DNA from: Gaiellasilicea sp963705515
GTDB taxonomy: Bacteria; Actinomycetota; Thermoleophilia; Gaiellales; Gaiellaceae
NCBI GenBank assembly: GCA_963705515.1
Contig: CAVPJV010000001.1
Coordinates: forward strand, 1-64,000
Length of the DNA: 64,000 bases
Direction: 5' to 3'
The notes under the pieces were generated by a model. The model was not told the DNA's origin. It did not search any database and saw nothing but the letters and a program-made list of their open reading frames with translations. Position numbers and translations under genes: made by a program. This document shows positions 26,644 through 35,900 of the stretch, in pieces. Numbering within the stretch: position 1 is the first letter of the stretch; every line of letters begins with the position of its first letter.

Positions 26644-27939
26644 CTACGAGATCGCTGTCGCGTTTTGCAGCATGCGACCGCGCGCTACGCGCGCCGCGTC
26701 GATCAGCTCGTGACATTCGCTTCCTCCTCTCTCAAATCTGGTTTGGCCGTCGACCAGGGTAGCCGTGATTCGCTCGGGCGATCCGCCGTAGACCACGGCG
26801 GCAGCCGGATCCTCCCATGGTAGATACGGCGAGCCGGAAAGCGAGACGATCGCGATGTCGGCTCGTTTTCCGGCGACGAGCGAGCCCGTCTCGGCCTCGA
26901 GCCCGAGCGCGCGGGCGCCGCCGAGGGTGGCGAGCTCCAGCGCCGCGGCCGCCGAGAGCACGTCGGCCCGCTCCGACCTCGCGCGCGCGAACGAGATTAC
27001 CGCGCGCAACTCCTCGAAGAAGTCGTGCGACGGGACGGACGAGACGCCGTCCGTGCCGATCCCGATCCGGATCCCCGCCCTGCGCAGCTCGTCGAGCGGC
27101 GCGATCCCGCAGCCGAGCAGGGCGTTCGAGCGGGGGCAGTGCGTGACGGCGACACCGTGGCTGGCGAGCAGCCCGATCTCCTCCTCGTCGACCTTGACGC
27201 AGTGCGCCACCGCGACGCGCTCGTCGAGCAGCCCGGCCGCGGCGAGGCTGCGGATGCCGCTCGTGCCCTCCGGCTCGACCAGCATTTCCGCCAACGGCTG
27301 CCACGGGCCTTCGCCGCGCAGCAGCCAGTCGAGCTCGTCCTGGCTCTCGTTCAGGTGGGTCGCCACCGGCAGGCCGAGCCCCATCGCCGCGGCGTAGACC
27401 TCGCACGAGCAGGTGTAGGGGGCGTGCGGTGAGACGCCGACGCGGACTCGTTCCGAGAGCGCCGGGGCGACGTAGGCGCGCTTCTCCTCGAACTGGCGCA
27501 GCGCGTTCGCGCCGTCCGTGCCGAAGACTTCGAGGTAGACGATCGCGCGCAGGCCGAGGTCGGCGCACGCATGCGCGCTCGCGCCCGTGAAGGCGAGGTC
27601 TCCGACGGTCGTGATCCCGGAACGGAGGCACTCGGCGGCGCCCAGGCGCGCGATCGCCTCCATGTCGGAGCGCTCGAGCCGGCTCTTGCGCTCGACGTGC
27701 GTCGAGATCCAGGGCCCGAACGAGAGCCCGTCGCCGAAGCCCGCGTAGACGGCGTACTCGAGGTGCGTGTGTGCGTTGACGAAGCCGGGGATGATCGCCG
27801 AGTCCGCGAAGCGCTCGCCCTCGCCGAGCTCGCCTGCAGTCCCGACCGCGGCGATGACGCCGTCCTCGATCACGACCGCGCCGTTCTCGATCGGCTCGCC
27901 CTCCACCGGCAATACCCAGTCGGCGGAGAGGATCCTCAC
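26644..27939 (-). CDS. amidohydrolase family deaminase (MTA/SAH or aminofutalosine deaminase-like)
   Basis: 431-aa metal-dependent hydrolase. Metal ligands: AHTHLEY near 60, the VATHLNES and VAVAHCVKV histidines, and the Asp of GIGTDGVSSV. SPHAPYTCS is typical of the S-adenosylhomocysteine / methylthioadenosine / aminofutalosine deaminase group; exact substrate unknown. The start is GTG 27939 in a GTGA overlap with tatC, which excludes a longer reading. Co-transcription with tat genes is positional, not functional, as far as can be seen. Confidence 0.85.
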   Translation of the reverse strand: MRILSADWVLPVEGEPIENGAVVIEDGVIAAVGTAGELGEGERFADSAIIPGFVNAHTHLEYAVYAGFGDGLSFGPWISTHVERKSRLERSDMEAIARLGAAECLRSGITTVGDLAFTGASAHACADLGLRAIVYLEVFGTDGANALRQFEEKRAYVAPALSERVRVGVSPHAPYTCSCEVYAAAMGLGLPVATHLNESQDELDWLLRGEGPWQPLAEMLVEPEGTSGIRSLAAAGLLDERVAVAHCVKVDEEEIGLLASHGVAVTHCPRSNALLGCGIAPLDELRRAGIRIGIGTDGVSSVPSHDFFEELRAVISFARARSERADVLSAAAALELATLGGARALGLEAETGSLVAGKRADIAIVSLSGSPYLPWEDPAAAVVYGGSPERITATLVDGQTRFERGGSECHELIDAARVARGRMLQNATAIS

Positions 27940-28709
27940 TCGGCCGCCCACCGGGATTTCTGGTCGGCGATGTCCCAGCGTTTCTCCATGATCGACGCGA
28001 GCTGGATCGAGAACTCGAAGAGGATGATCAGCGGCGCCGCCTCGAGCACGAGCGAGACCGGGTCGACCGTGGGCAGGAGCACGGCGAACACCACCATCAA
28101 CGCGATCCCGATCCGCCGGTTGCGCCGCAGCCTCTCGGCCGAGAGGATGCGGAGGCGGACGAGCGCGAGGATGAAGATCGGCATCTGGAACGCAAGCCCA
28201 CTCGCGAGCAGCGTCAGCGTCACGAACGAGAAGTAGTAGCTCGCCCGGATCTCGACCTGGAAGAACTCGTCGCCGAACGAGATCAGAAACGAGAGCGCGC
28301 GCGGCAGCACGATGAAGTACGAGAACGCGACCCCGCACGCGAAGAGAATGGTCGCGAACAGGGCGAAGAGGGCGACGGTGCGCTGAATGCTCTCCTCGAG
28401 CGCGGGAGCGAGGAACGCCCACAGCTGGTAGAGGAGCAGCGGCAGCGTGACCGCGAACGCGGCGGCGAGCGAGACCTTGACCGCCGTCGTGAACGGCTCC
28501 GTCACACCGAGTGTGATCAGCTTCTTGTCGTCCGGGAGCGGCCTGGTCAGCACGTCGATCAGCGTGTCGCGGAAGACGAAGGCGATGATGAAGACGGGGA
28601 CGATCGCGACGAGCGAGATCAGGATCCGCGTGCGCAGCTCACCGAGGTGCTCGACGAGCGTCGCTTCCTCGCCGTGCTGCAGCCGCCGCGGCAGACGCTT
28701 CAGGCCCAT
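27936..28709 (-). CDS. tatC: Sec-independent protein translocase TatC
   Basis: 257-aa, six-helix membrane receptor for twin-arginine signal peptides. The conserved N-terminal VEHLGELRTRIL and the first-loop region with LGVTEPFTTAVKVSL are present, as is YQLWAFLAPAL. It follows tatA by 12 nt. Together they form a minimal TatAC export system; no tatB is seen here. Confidence 0.95.
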   Translation of the reverse strand: MGLKRLPRRLQHGEEATLVEHLGELRTRILISLVAIVPVFIIAFVFRDTLIDVLTRPLPDDKKLITLGVTEPFTTAVKVSLAAAFAVTLPLLLYQLWAFLAPALEESIQRTVALFALFATILFACGVAFSYFIVLPRALSFLISFGDEFFQVEIRASYYFSFVTLTLLASGLAFQMPIFILALVRLRILSAERLRRNRRIGIALMVVFAVLLPTVDPVSLVLEAAPLIILFEFSIQLASIMEKRWDIADQKSRWAAE

Positions 28710-28721
28710 GTGTCTTTGACG

Positions 28722-28970
28722 CTAGGAGACTTCGCGCTCGCGCGCCTGCTGCTGCTGCGCGACCGCAGGCTCTTCGGCGGGCGGGAGCTCCTCCGAGAGC
28801 CGGTGGTGCACGGCCTCGTCGTCGTCGTCCTTGCCCGCGACCGAGTCCTTGAACTCGCGCATGCCCTTGCCGAGCGAGCGGCCCATCTCGGGCAGCCGCT
28901 TCGGGCCGAAGATGACGAGCAGGGCGATCAGCAGGATGACGAGCTCGGTGACGCCGATTCCGAAGGGCAT
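28722..28970 (-). CDS. tatA: twin-arginine translocase subunit TatA
   Basis: 82 aa: one membrane helix (VTELVILLIALLVIFGP), the FGPKRLPEMGRSLGKGMREFK amphipathic helix in which FGPKRLPE is the TatA/E signature, then an acidic and Gln-rich tail. It forms the size-variable pore of the Tat system. TACAGT (28977-28982) is 6 nt upstream of the ATG, so the operon is probably leaderless. Confidence 0.95.
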   Translation of the reverse strand: MPFGIGVTELVILLIALLVIFGPKRLPEMGRSLGKGMREFKDSVAGKDDDDEAVHHRLSEELPPAEEPAVAQQQQAREREVS

Positions 28971-28976
28971 GGACGC

Positions 28977-28982
28977 ACTGTA
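28977..28982 (-). promoter_or_regulatory. -10 element (TACAGT) of the tatA operon
   Basis: TACAGT on the minus strand ends 6 nt before the tatA ATG; no ribosome-binding site between. Confidence 0.5.
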
Positions 28983-29080
28983 CCACCGTTCCTTCGAGCC
29001 GAACCGCGGCCCGCCCGCGTCGCGGTAAGATCGGGGGGAACACCGTGCCCGTGGCGCCTTTGGCGGCGGGGGCGATCGGC

Positions 29081-29086
29081 TACCAT
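29081..29086 (+). promoter_or_regulatory. candidate -10 (TACCAT) of the suf operon
   Basis: TACCAT with TTTGGC 16 nt upstream gives a leader of about 50 nt before the TTG of sufC. No binding site for an Fe-S regulator was recognised. Confidence 0.35.
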
Positions 29087-29143
29087 GGAGTCACGAAGCG
29101 GCGCTCAAAGCCGCACGAATCCTGGAAAAGAGGGATCACAAGC

Positions 29144-29923
29144 TTGGCGTTTCTGGAGATCAAGAACCTGCATGTCGCGCTCGAGGACGGCACCGAGATC
29201 GTCAAGGGCGTCGACCTCGCCGTGGACCTGAACGAGAAGCACGCGATCATGGGGCCGAACGGCTCCGGCAAGTCGACGCTCGCCTACGCCCTGATGGGCC
29301 ACCCCTCCTACGAGGTCACCGAGGGCGAGATCCTGCTCGACGGCGAGAACGTCGCCGAGATGGGCGCCGACGAGCGTGCGCAGAAGGGGCTCTTCCTCGC
29401 GTTCCAGTACCCGCACGCGATCCCCGGCGTCACCGTCACCAACTTCCTGCGGAGCGCGATCAACGCGATCCGGAAGGCGAAGGCCGGCGGTAAGGACGAT
29501 CCGATCCCGGTGAAGGAGTTCCGCACCCAGATCCTCGCCGCGATGGAGCGGCTGAAGGTGCCGCGCGAGCTCGCCTCCCGCTACTTGAACGACGGCTTCT
29601 CCGGCGGCGAGAAGAAGCGCGTCGAGATCCTCCAGATGGCGCTGCTGCAGCCGAAGATCGCGATTCTCGACGAGACCGACTCCGGGCTCGACATCGACGC
29701 GCTCCGCATCGTCGCGAACGGCGTCAACGAGCTCGTCACGGCCGAGATGGGCGCGCTCGTGATCACCCACTACCAGCGCATCCTCAACTACGTCACGCCC
29801 GACCACGTGCACGTCTTCGTCGGCGGCAAGATCGTCGAGAGCGGCGGGCCCGAGCTGGCCCAGCGCCTCGAGGCCGAGGGCTACGACGCCTGGCTGCCGA
29901 AGGAAGAGGAGGTGGCCGCATGA
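29144..29923 (+). CDS. sufC: Fe-S cluster assembly ATPase SufC
   Basis: 259-aa ABC ATPase that energises SufBD. Walker A GPNGSGKST, signature LNDGFSGGEKKR and Walker B IAILDETDSGLD are all present; the DSGLD form is typical of SufC. The start is TTG 29144, with AAGAGGGA about 9 nt upstream; a longer reading adds residues not found in the family. It ends in an ATGA overlap with sufB. Unlike most suf genes here, its mRNA has a leader. Confidence 0.95.
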   Translation: MAFLEIKNLHVALEDGTEIVKGVDLAVDLNEKHAIMGPNGSGKSTLAYALMGHPSYEVTEGEILLDGENVAEMGADERAQKGLFLAFQYPHAIPGVTVTNFLRSAINAIRKAKAGGKDDPIPVKEFRTQILAAMERLKVPRELASRYLNDGFSGGEKKRVEILQMALLQPKIAILDETDSGLDIDALRIVANGVNELVTAEMGALVITHYQRILNYVTPDHVHVFVGGKIVESGGPELAQRLEAEGYDAWLPKEEEVAA

Positions 29924-31341
29924 GCACGTCCGAGACTGACGTCGTCAAGGGGATCCGCTCCGAGTACCAGTACGGCTTCGCCAACTCCGACGAGGCGGAG
30001 AACTACTTCTTCAAGTCCGGCCGGGGCCTCTCGCACGAGCTCGTCGAGGCGATCTCCGAGCACAAGAACGAGCCCGACTGGATGCGGAAGTTCCGGCACA
30101 AGAGCCTGGACTACTTCCTCGCCCGGCCGCTGCCCACCTGGGGCGGCAACGTCGCCGAGATCGACTTCGACAACATCTACTACTACATCAAGCCGACCGA
30201 GAAGCAGGCCTCGAGGTGGGAGGACCTGCCGGCCGACATCCTCGACACCTGGGACAAGCTCGGCATCCCGGAGGCGGAGAAGAAGTACCTCGCCGGCGTC
30301 GGGGCCCAGTACGAGTCGGAGGTCGTCTACCACAAGCTCCAGGCCGACCTCGAGGCGCAGGGCGTGCTCTTCCTGGACATGGACTCGGGCCTGCGCGAGC
30401 ACGAGGACATCGTCAAGCAGTACTTCGGGACGATCATCCCGCAGAACGACAACAAGTTCGCGGCGCTCAACTCAGCGGTCTGGTCGGGCGGCTCCTTCAT
30501 CTACGTGCCGCCGGGAGTCCGGATCGAGCTGCCGCTGCAGGCCTATTTCCGGATCAACGCCGAGAACATGGGCCAGTTCGAGCGGACGCTGATCATCGTC
30601 GACGAGGACGCCTACGTGCACTACGTCGAGGGCTGCACGGCGCCGATCTACTCCTCCGACTCGCTGCACAGCGCGGTCGTCGAGATCGTCGTCAAGCCGC
30701 GCGGCCGCTGCCGCTACACGACGATCCAGAACTGGTCGAACAACGTCTTCAACCTCGTCACGAAGCGCGCCGTCGCCTACGAGGACGCGACGATGGAGTG
30801 GGTCGACGGCAACCTCGGCTCGAAGCTGACGATGAAGTACCCGGCGATCTGGCTGATGGGCCCGCGCGCCCACGGCGAGGTGCTCTCGATCGCGTTCGCC
30901 GGCAAGGGCCAGCACCAGGACGCGGGCGGCAAGGTCGTCCACGTCGCGCCGAAGACGACGTCCGTGATCACCTCGAAGTCGATCTCGAAGAACGGCGGCC
31001 GGGCCGGCTACCGCGGCCTGCTCGAGGTCGCCAAGGGCGCCGTCGGCGCCAAGTCGAAGGTCGTCTGCGACGCGCTGATCCTCGACGAGGAGTCGCGCTC
31101 CGACACGTACCCGTACATCCGCGTCGACGAGAACGACGTCGACCTCGGCCACGAGGCGACAGTCTCCAAAATCGGCGAGGAGCAGCTCTTCTACCTGATG
31201 AGCCGCGGCCTGACCGAGGCGGAGGCGAGCGCGATGATCGTGTCCGGCTTCGTCGAGCCGATCACGAAGGAGCTCCCGCTCGAGTACGCCGTCGAGATGA
31301 ACAGGCTGATCCAGCTGCAGATGGAGGGGTCGGTCGGTTGA
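29920..31341 (+). CDS. sufB: Fe-S cluster assembly scaffold SufB
   Basis: 473 aa of the SufB family, the scaffold on which Fe-S clusters form with SufC and SufD. Features include YQYGFANSDEAENYFFKSG near the start, EGCTAPIYSSDSLHSAVVE, and the C-terminal SRGLTEAEASAMIVSGF. Length matches the family. ATGA overlap with sufC; its stop overlaps the next gene as TTGA. Confidence 0.97.
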   Translation: MSTSETDVVKGIRSEYQYGFANSDEAENYFFKSGRGLSHELVEAISEHKNEPDWMRKFRHKSLDYFLARPLPTWGGNVAEIDFDNIYYYIKPTEKQASRWEDLPADILDTWDKLGIPEAEKKYLAGVGAQYESEVVYHKLQADLEAQGVLFLDMDSGLREHEDIVKQYFGTIIPQNDNKFAALNSAVWSGGSFIYVPPGVRIELPLQAYFRINAENMGQFERTLIIVDEDAYVHYVEGCTAPIYSSDSLHSAVVEIVVKPRGRCRYTTIQNWSNNVFNLVTKRAVAYEDATMEWVDGNLGSKLTMKYPAIWLMGPRAHGEVLSIAFAGKGQHQDAGGKVVHVAPKTTSVITSKSISKNGGRAGYRGLLEVAKGAVGAKSKVVCDALILDEESRSDTYPYIRVDENDVDLGHEATVSKIGEEQLFYLMSRGLTEAEASAMIVSGFVEPITKELPLEYAVEMNRLIQLQMEGSVG

Positions 31342-31727
31342 TCGGCGCCGAGCGCGTCGACTTCGTAGCGATCCCGGTGACCGACAAGGACCGGGCTCTC
31401 GCGTTCTACGGTGAGACGCTCGGGCTCGAGCTTGACCCGAAGTCGCATTCGGACTGGCCCGAGTTCACGCTCGGCAACGTGACCCTGGCGCTCGAATTCC
31501 CGGAGCGGATCGGCCGGCCGATGCAGAACACGCCCTTCGGTGCGATCGCCATCCGCGTCCCGGACGTCGAGGCGGCGCGCGCCAAGCTGGAGGCGGCGGG
31601 TGTCGCCTTCGAGGGCGAGACCTTCGACACGGGCGTCTGCCACATGGCGTTCTTCCAGGATCCGGACGGGAACGGGCTGATGCTGCACCGCCGCTACGCC
31701 CCGTACTCGGACGGCACGACGCCGTAG
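31338..31727 (+). CDS. VOC (glyoxalase-like) family protein inside the suf operon
   Basis: 129 aa from TTG 31338, overlapping the sufB stop as TTGA. It has the paired beta-alpha-beta-beta-beta modules of the vicinal-oxygen-chelate fold: VDFVAIPVTDKDRALAFYG at the start, AIAIRVPDVEAARAKLEAAG midway and MAFFQDPDGNGLMLHRRY at the end. A likely metal-binding Glu/His set is present, but the substrate is unknown. Its place between sufB and sufD with coupled translation suggests expression with Fe-S assembly. Confidence 0.85.
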   Translation: MIGAERVDFVAIPVTDKDRALAFYGETLGLELDPKSHSDWPEFTLGNVTLALEFPERIGRPMQNTPFGAIAIRVPDVEAARAKLEAAGVAFEGETFDTGVCHMAFFQDPDGNGLMLHRRYAPYSDGTTP

Positions 31728-31729
31728 CG

Positions 31730-31795
31730 ATGCGCGTCGAGCACGTCGACTTCGTGTCCGTCCTGACGCAGCTGCACCGGCGGTACGACGCATGA
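31730..31795 (+). CDS. 21-codon ORF, possible remnant of a duplicated VOC start
   Basis: ATG 31730 to TGA 31793-31795. It lies 2 nt after the VOC gene and ends in an ATGA overlap with sufD. The peptide begins MRVEHVDFVSVL, like the VOC start (ERVDFVAIPV), then diverges. It may be what remains of a second VOC copy and may now serve to couple translation to sufD. Whether the peptide matters is unknown. Confidence 0.4.
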   Translation: MRVEHVDFVSVLTQLHRRYDA

Positions 31796-32958
31796 CGCGG
31801 ATCGACGAGCTCGAGCGCTACCGCGCGCTGCCGCTGCCGACGACGAAGGACGAGTCGTGGCGCTTCACCGACCTGAAGGGCTTCGACCCGGAGGCCTTCT
31901 CGGCGGACGGTGCGACCGAGGTCGTCGCCGCGCCCGCGATGCTGGAGCTCGAGGCCGCCGGCCTCGTGCGGGTCTCCGAGGCCGGTCTCGAGATCGACCG
32001 CGCTCCCGACGGGATCCGCTTCGAGCGCCTCGACGAGCATCCCCGCCTGGGCGAGCTCGTCGGCGCCGACGAGAAGTTCGCGGCGCACAACGCCGCCGAG
32101 TGGGAGCACGGCCTGCTCGTCCACGTCCCGAAGGGCGTCGTGCTCGAGCAGCCGCTCCTGATCCGGATCACGAACTCGATCGACGGCGGCTCCCTCTTCT
32201 GGCGGCTGCTGATCGTCGCCGAGCAGGGCAGCCGCGTCTCGGTGATCGAGGAGTACGCGTCGACGACGCCGGCGCTCTCCGGCTACCTGAACGCCGCGGT
32301 CGAGATCTTCGTCGAGGATGGCGCGAAGGTCGAGTACGTCTCGGTGCAGAACGTCAGCCGCGAGACGTGGCATTTCGGCAGTCACCACGCCCGGATCGGG
32401 CGCGACGCCGAGCTCGACTGGGTCGCGGGCGGCTTCGGCTCGAAGAAAGGAAAGATCCGGATCCAGAACGACCTCGCCGGTCCCGGCGCCACCTCGCGCG
32501 TCACCGGCGCCTACTTCGCCGACGGCGTCCAGCACCTGGACTACGACACGTTCCAGGAGCACATCGCACCGAACACGACGTCGGACTTCGCGTTCAAGGG
32601 CGTCCTCAACGAGGAGTCGAGCGCGGTCTGGCGCGGGATGATCCGGGTCGAGGAGGACGCGCAGAAGACCAACGCCTACCAGGAGAACCGCAACCTGCTG
32701 CTCTCCAAGTCTGCGCACGCGGACTCGATTCCCGGCCTCGAGATCATGGCAAACGATGTCCGCTGCACGCACGGCGCCACGCTCGGCCAGGTCGACCGCG
32801 AGCAGCTCTTCTACCTGATGGCCCGCGGACTCTCGCGTGCCGAGGCCGAGCGTCTGATCGTGCGCGGCTTCTTCCAGGACGTGCTCGACCGGATCGAGCT
32901 CGAGCCCGTGCGCGAGGCTCTCGGCGCCGCGCTCGAGGCACGGATCCCGCAGGGCTAG
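31792..32958 (+). CDS. sufD: Fe-S cluster assembly protein SufD
   Basis: 388 aa, paralogue of SufB and partner in the SufBCD complex. It shows the family beta-helix with TSDFAFKGVLNEESSAVWRG, the conserved NAYQENRNLLLS and HGATLGQVDREQLFYLMARG. Its ATG overlaps the stop of the 21-codon ORF. The operon contains no sufS or sufU; these are at 47.8-49.5 kb. Confidence 0.95.
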   Translation: MTRIDELERYRALPLPTTKDESWRFTDLKGFDPEAFSADGATEVVAAPAMLELEAAGLVRVSEAGLEIDRAPDGIRFERLDEHPRLGELVGADEKFAAHNAAEWEHGLLVHVPKGVVLEQPLLIRITNSIDGGSLFWRLLIVAEQGSRVSVIEEYASTTPALSGYLNAAVEIFVEDGAKVEYVSVQNVSRETWHFGSHHARIGRDAELDWVAGGFGSKKGKIRIQNDLAGPGATSRVTGAYFADGVQHLDYDTFQEHIAPNTTSDFAFKGVLNEESSAVWRGMIRVEEDAQKTNAYQENRNLLLSKSAHADSIPGLEIMANDVRCTHGATLGQVDREQLFYLMARGLSRAEAERLIVRGFFQDVLDRIELEPVREALGAALEARIPQG

Positions 32959-32978
32959 CACGAAGTCCCGCGGCCCGG

Positions 32979-32985
32979 TATCAAT
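32979..32985 (+). promoter_or_regulatory. -10 element (TATCAAT) of the 1068-aa gene
   Basis: TATCAAT ends 6 nt before the GTG at 32992, without a Shine-Dalgarno sequence. Confidence 0.45.
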
Positions 32986-32991
32986 CGGGCT

Positions 32992-35900
32992 GTGCGTGCG
33001 GTGCTCACGATCGCAGCTCTCGGTGCCGCAGTCGCACTCCTAGGCGGCCGCGCCGATAGCGCTCCGGCGAAGGCCTCCACCTGCGCACCGCCGCGCGCGA
33101 CGGCAGGTCATGCGAGTCGGGTCGAGCGAGCGCTCCGCCCGGGCCACGACGCCTGGGGCAACGCCCTGCTGAAGGCGCCCGACGGGCCGAGCTATGAGGC
33201 TGCTCGGCGTCTGCTGCCGCCGCTGCTGTACGCGCGGGCGCCCGGGAAGCGGCCGCTGACCGAGTCGGGCGTCTACTACGTGCCGTTCGGCCAGCCGCTC
33301 GGCGCCCGCGGCGCCGGGTCGGTCGCGCTCCACGTGGCCGACGGCAGCCAGGTGATCGCCGAACGGGTCGGCGGCCGGCGGTTGACGGTCTTCGTCGGCG
33401 CGAAGGGCCGCGAGCGCTACGGCTCGTGTCTCGCCCGCCTCGGCGCCGCGAGCCTGGCCTCCGGCTACCAGCCGATCATGACGACCAGCTACACCGACGC
33501 TTCGCGCGTGCGCTACCGGCAGGAATCGTTCGCGGCGCAGGCCTCCGAGACCGGCTCGCTCGTGAGCTTCATCCGCCTCGACATCGACGCGAGGGGCGCC
33601 TCGACGAAGACGGTTCAGCTGCGGCTGAAATCGTCTGTGCGACAGCTGCGGCGGGCACTCGCCTTCGGCCGCGGCGGGACGGTGAAGGGCAACGTGCTCA
33701 CGTACCGGATCGAGCGCGGCACGAGGCGCACGGTCTACCTCGCCTGGATCAACTATCCCGGCCGGCGGACGCTCGCCGTCGACGCCGGCCGCTACGACCG
33801 CGCCCGCCGTGCCGTCGTTGCCTACTGGAACGGGCGCCTGCACGAGGGCACGGAGATCACCGTCCCGGAGCGGCGCGTCAACGACGCCTACCGCAACCTG
33901 CTGATCCAGAACCTCCTTCAGACCTGGCGCTACAGCATCGGCAACCCCTACGAGCAGTTCTCGTTCCCGGAGGGCGTCGACGTCGCGGAGGTGATGGGCG
34001 AGCTCGGGTATGCCGGCGTCGCACGGTCGATCCTGCGCACATCGCTGACCCGCAAGGACGTCCCGTATCCGAACTGGAAGATGGGCAAGCGGCTCGTCGG
34101 GTCGGCGCTCCACTACCGGCTCACGCGGGATCGCGCCTATATCGACGGTGCGACGCCCGTGCTGCGGCGCTACGTCGACGAGCTCGGGCGTCAGATCGGC
34201 TCGAGCGGCACGGGGCTGCTCGGCCGCGAGCGCTATTCGTCGGACATCCCCGACGAGGTGCTCGGGCTGCATTCGCAGGCCACCGTCTGGCAGGGCCTCT
34301 GGGCGATGAGCCGCGTGTGGACCGACGTCGGCGACGCTGAGCTCGCACGGCGCTGCGAGGCGCTCGCGAAACGGCTCGAGGTCGGCATCCGCCGCGCGGT
34401 CGCGACCTCACAGCGACAGCTCGGCGACGGCTCCCTCTTCATCCCGGCGCGTCTCCTCGACCGCGAGCAGCCGTACGGCTCCCTGACCCAGGCGAAGCTC
34501 GGCAGCTACTGGAACCTCGTCATGCCCTACGCGCTTGCCTCCGGGATCTTCGCCCCGGAGAGCCCCGAGGCGGCCGGCGTGCTCAAGTACATGCTCCGGC
34601 ACGGGTCGCGCCTGGTCGGCCTCGTCCGCGCCGGCGCCTATGCGCTCTACGAGCAGCCGGTCTACCCGGTCTCCGGCACCGACCAGGTCTACGGCACCAA
34701 CGTCGCCCGCTTCCTGGCCGACAGCGACGCTGCCGACCAGCTCGTGCTCAGCCTCTACGGCTCGCTCGCCGTGGCGATGACGCCGAACACGTTCGTCTCG
34801 GGCGAGGCGGCGAGCGTTGCACCTCTACGCGGCAGCCACTTCCGCTCGATGTATCTGCCGCCGAACGGGGCGAGCAACGCCGCGTTCCTGCAGACGCTGC
34901 GCGCGCTCCTCGTCCACGAGACGCGCGACGCGGAGGGCGCGCCGACCGGGCTCGAGCTCGGCTTCGCGACGCCGCGCCCGTGGCTGCGGGCGGGACGCCG
35001 AATCAGCGTTCACCGCGCACCGACGAGCTTCGGGCCCGTCTCGTACTCGCTGGAGGCGCGCAGCGACACGATCCGCGCGATCGTGGAGCCGCCGGCTCGG
35101 CCGGCGCCGGAGACGCTCAAGCTCCGCGTCCGGCTGCCGCGCGGCCAGCGCGTCGAGTCGGTGACGGTGAACGGCTCGCCACTCGTGCTCCCGGAGGGCG
35201 AAACGCTCGGCGAAACGCTCGACCTGAGTGGGCTCAGCGGACGGCTGGAGGTGATCGTCCGCTACGGGAGCCGCCGCCCGGCGTCGTCGCTGGGAGTGAC
35301 CTCGGTGCGGCGGCTGAGCGTCCACTACATCGCCCACGACGGCCACGCGAGCAGCGCGCAGGTCGTGCTCCCCTCCTGGTACGGGCCGGCCGCAAACCCG
35401 CCGCTGCCGCTCGTGATCTCGCCGCACGGGCGCGGGCTGAACGGCCGCGCGAACTCGATCCTCTGGGGCAATCTCCCCGGCCGCGGCTCGTTTGCCGTGA
35501 TCAATCCGGATGCGCGCGGCAGACGCGTGCCCGGCCACTCGTGGGGCGCTGCGGGGCAGATCGCGGATCTCGCGCGGATGCCCGAGATCCTGCGTACGAC
35601 GCTGCCGTGGCTGCGGATCGACCGCACCAGGATCTATGCCTTCGGCGGCAGCATGGGCGGCCAGGAGACGCTGCTGCTCCTGGCCCGGCACCCGGACCTG
35701 CTCGCCGGCGCAGCCGCATTCTCTTCGGTGACCGATCTCGCGCTCCAGTACAAAAACTTCGACCGCGTCCGCTGTACGAACGCCTGCCGGGTGCTCCTGG
35801 GCACGAGCCTGGGCTCCAACTTGCGCAAGATCGCGCGCCGCGAGATCGGCGGCGGGCCGGAGGAGCGTCCGGCCGCGTATGCCGCGCGCAGCCCGATCAC

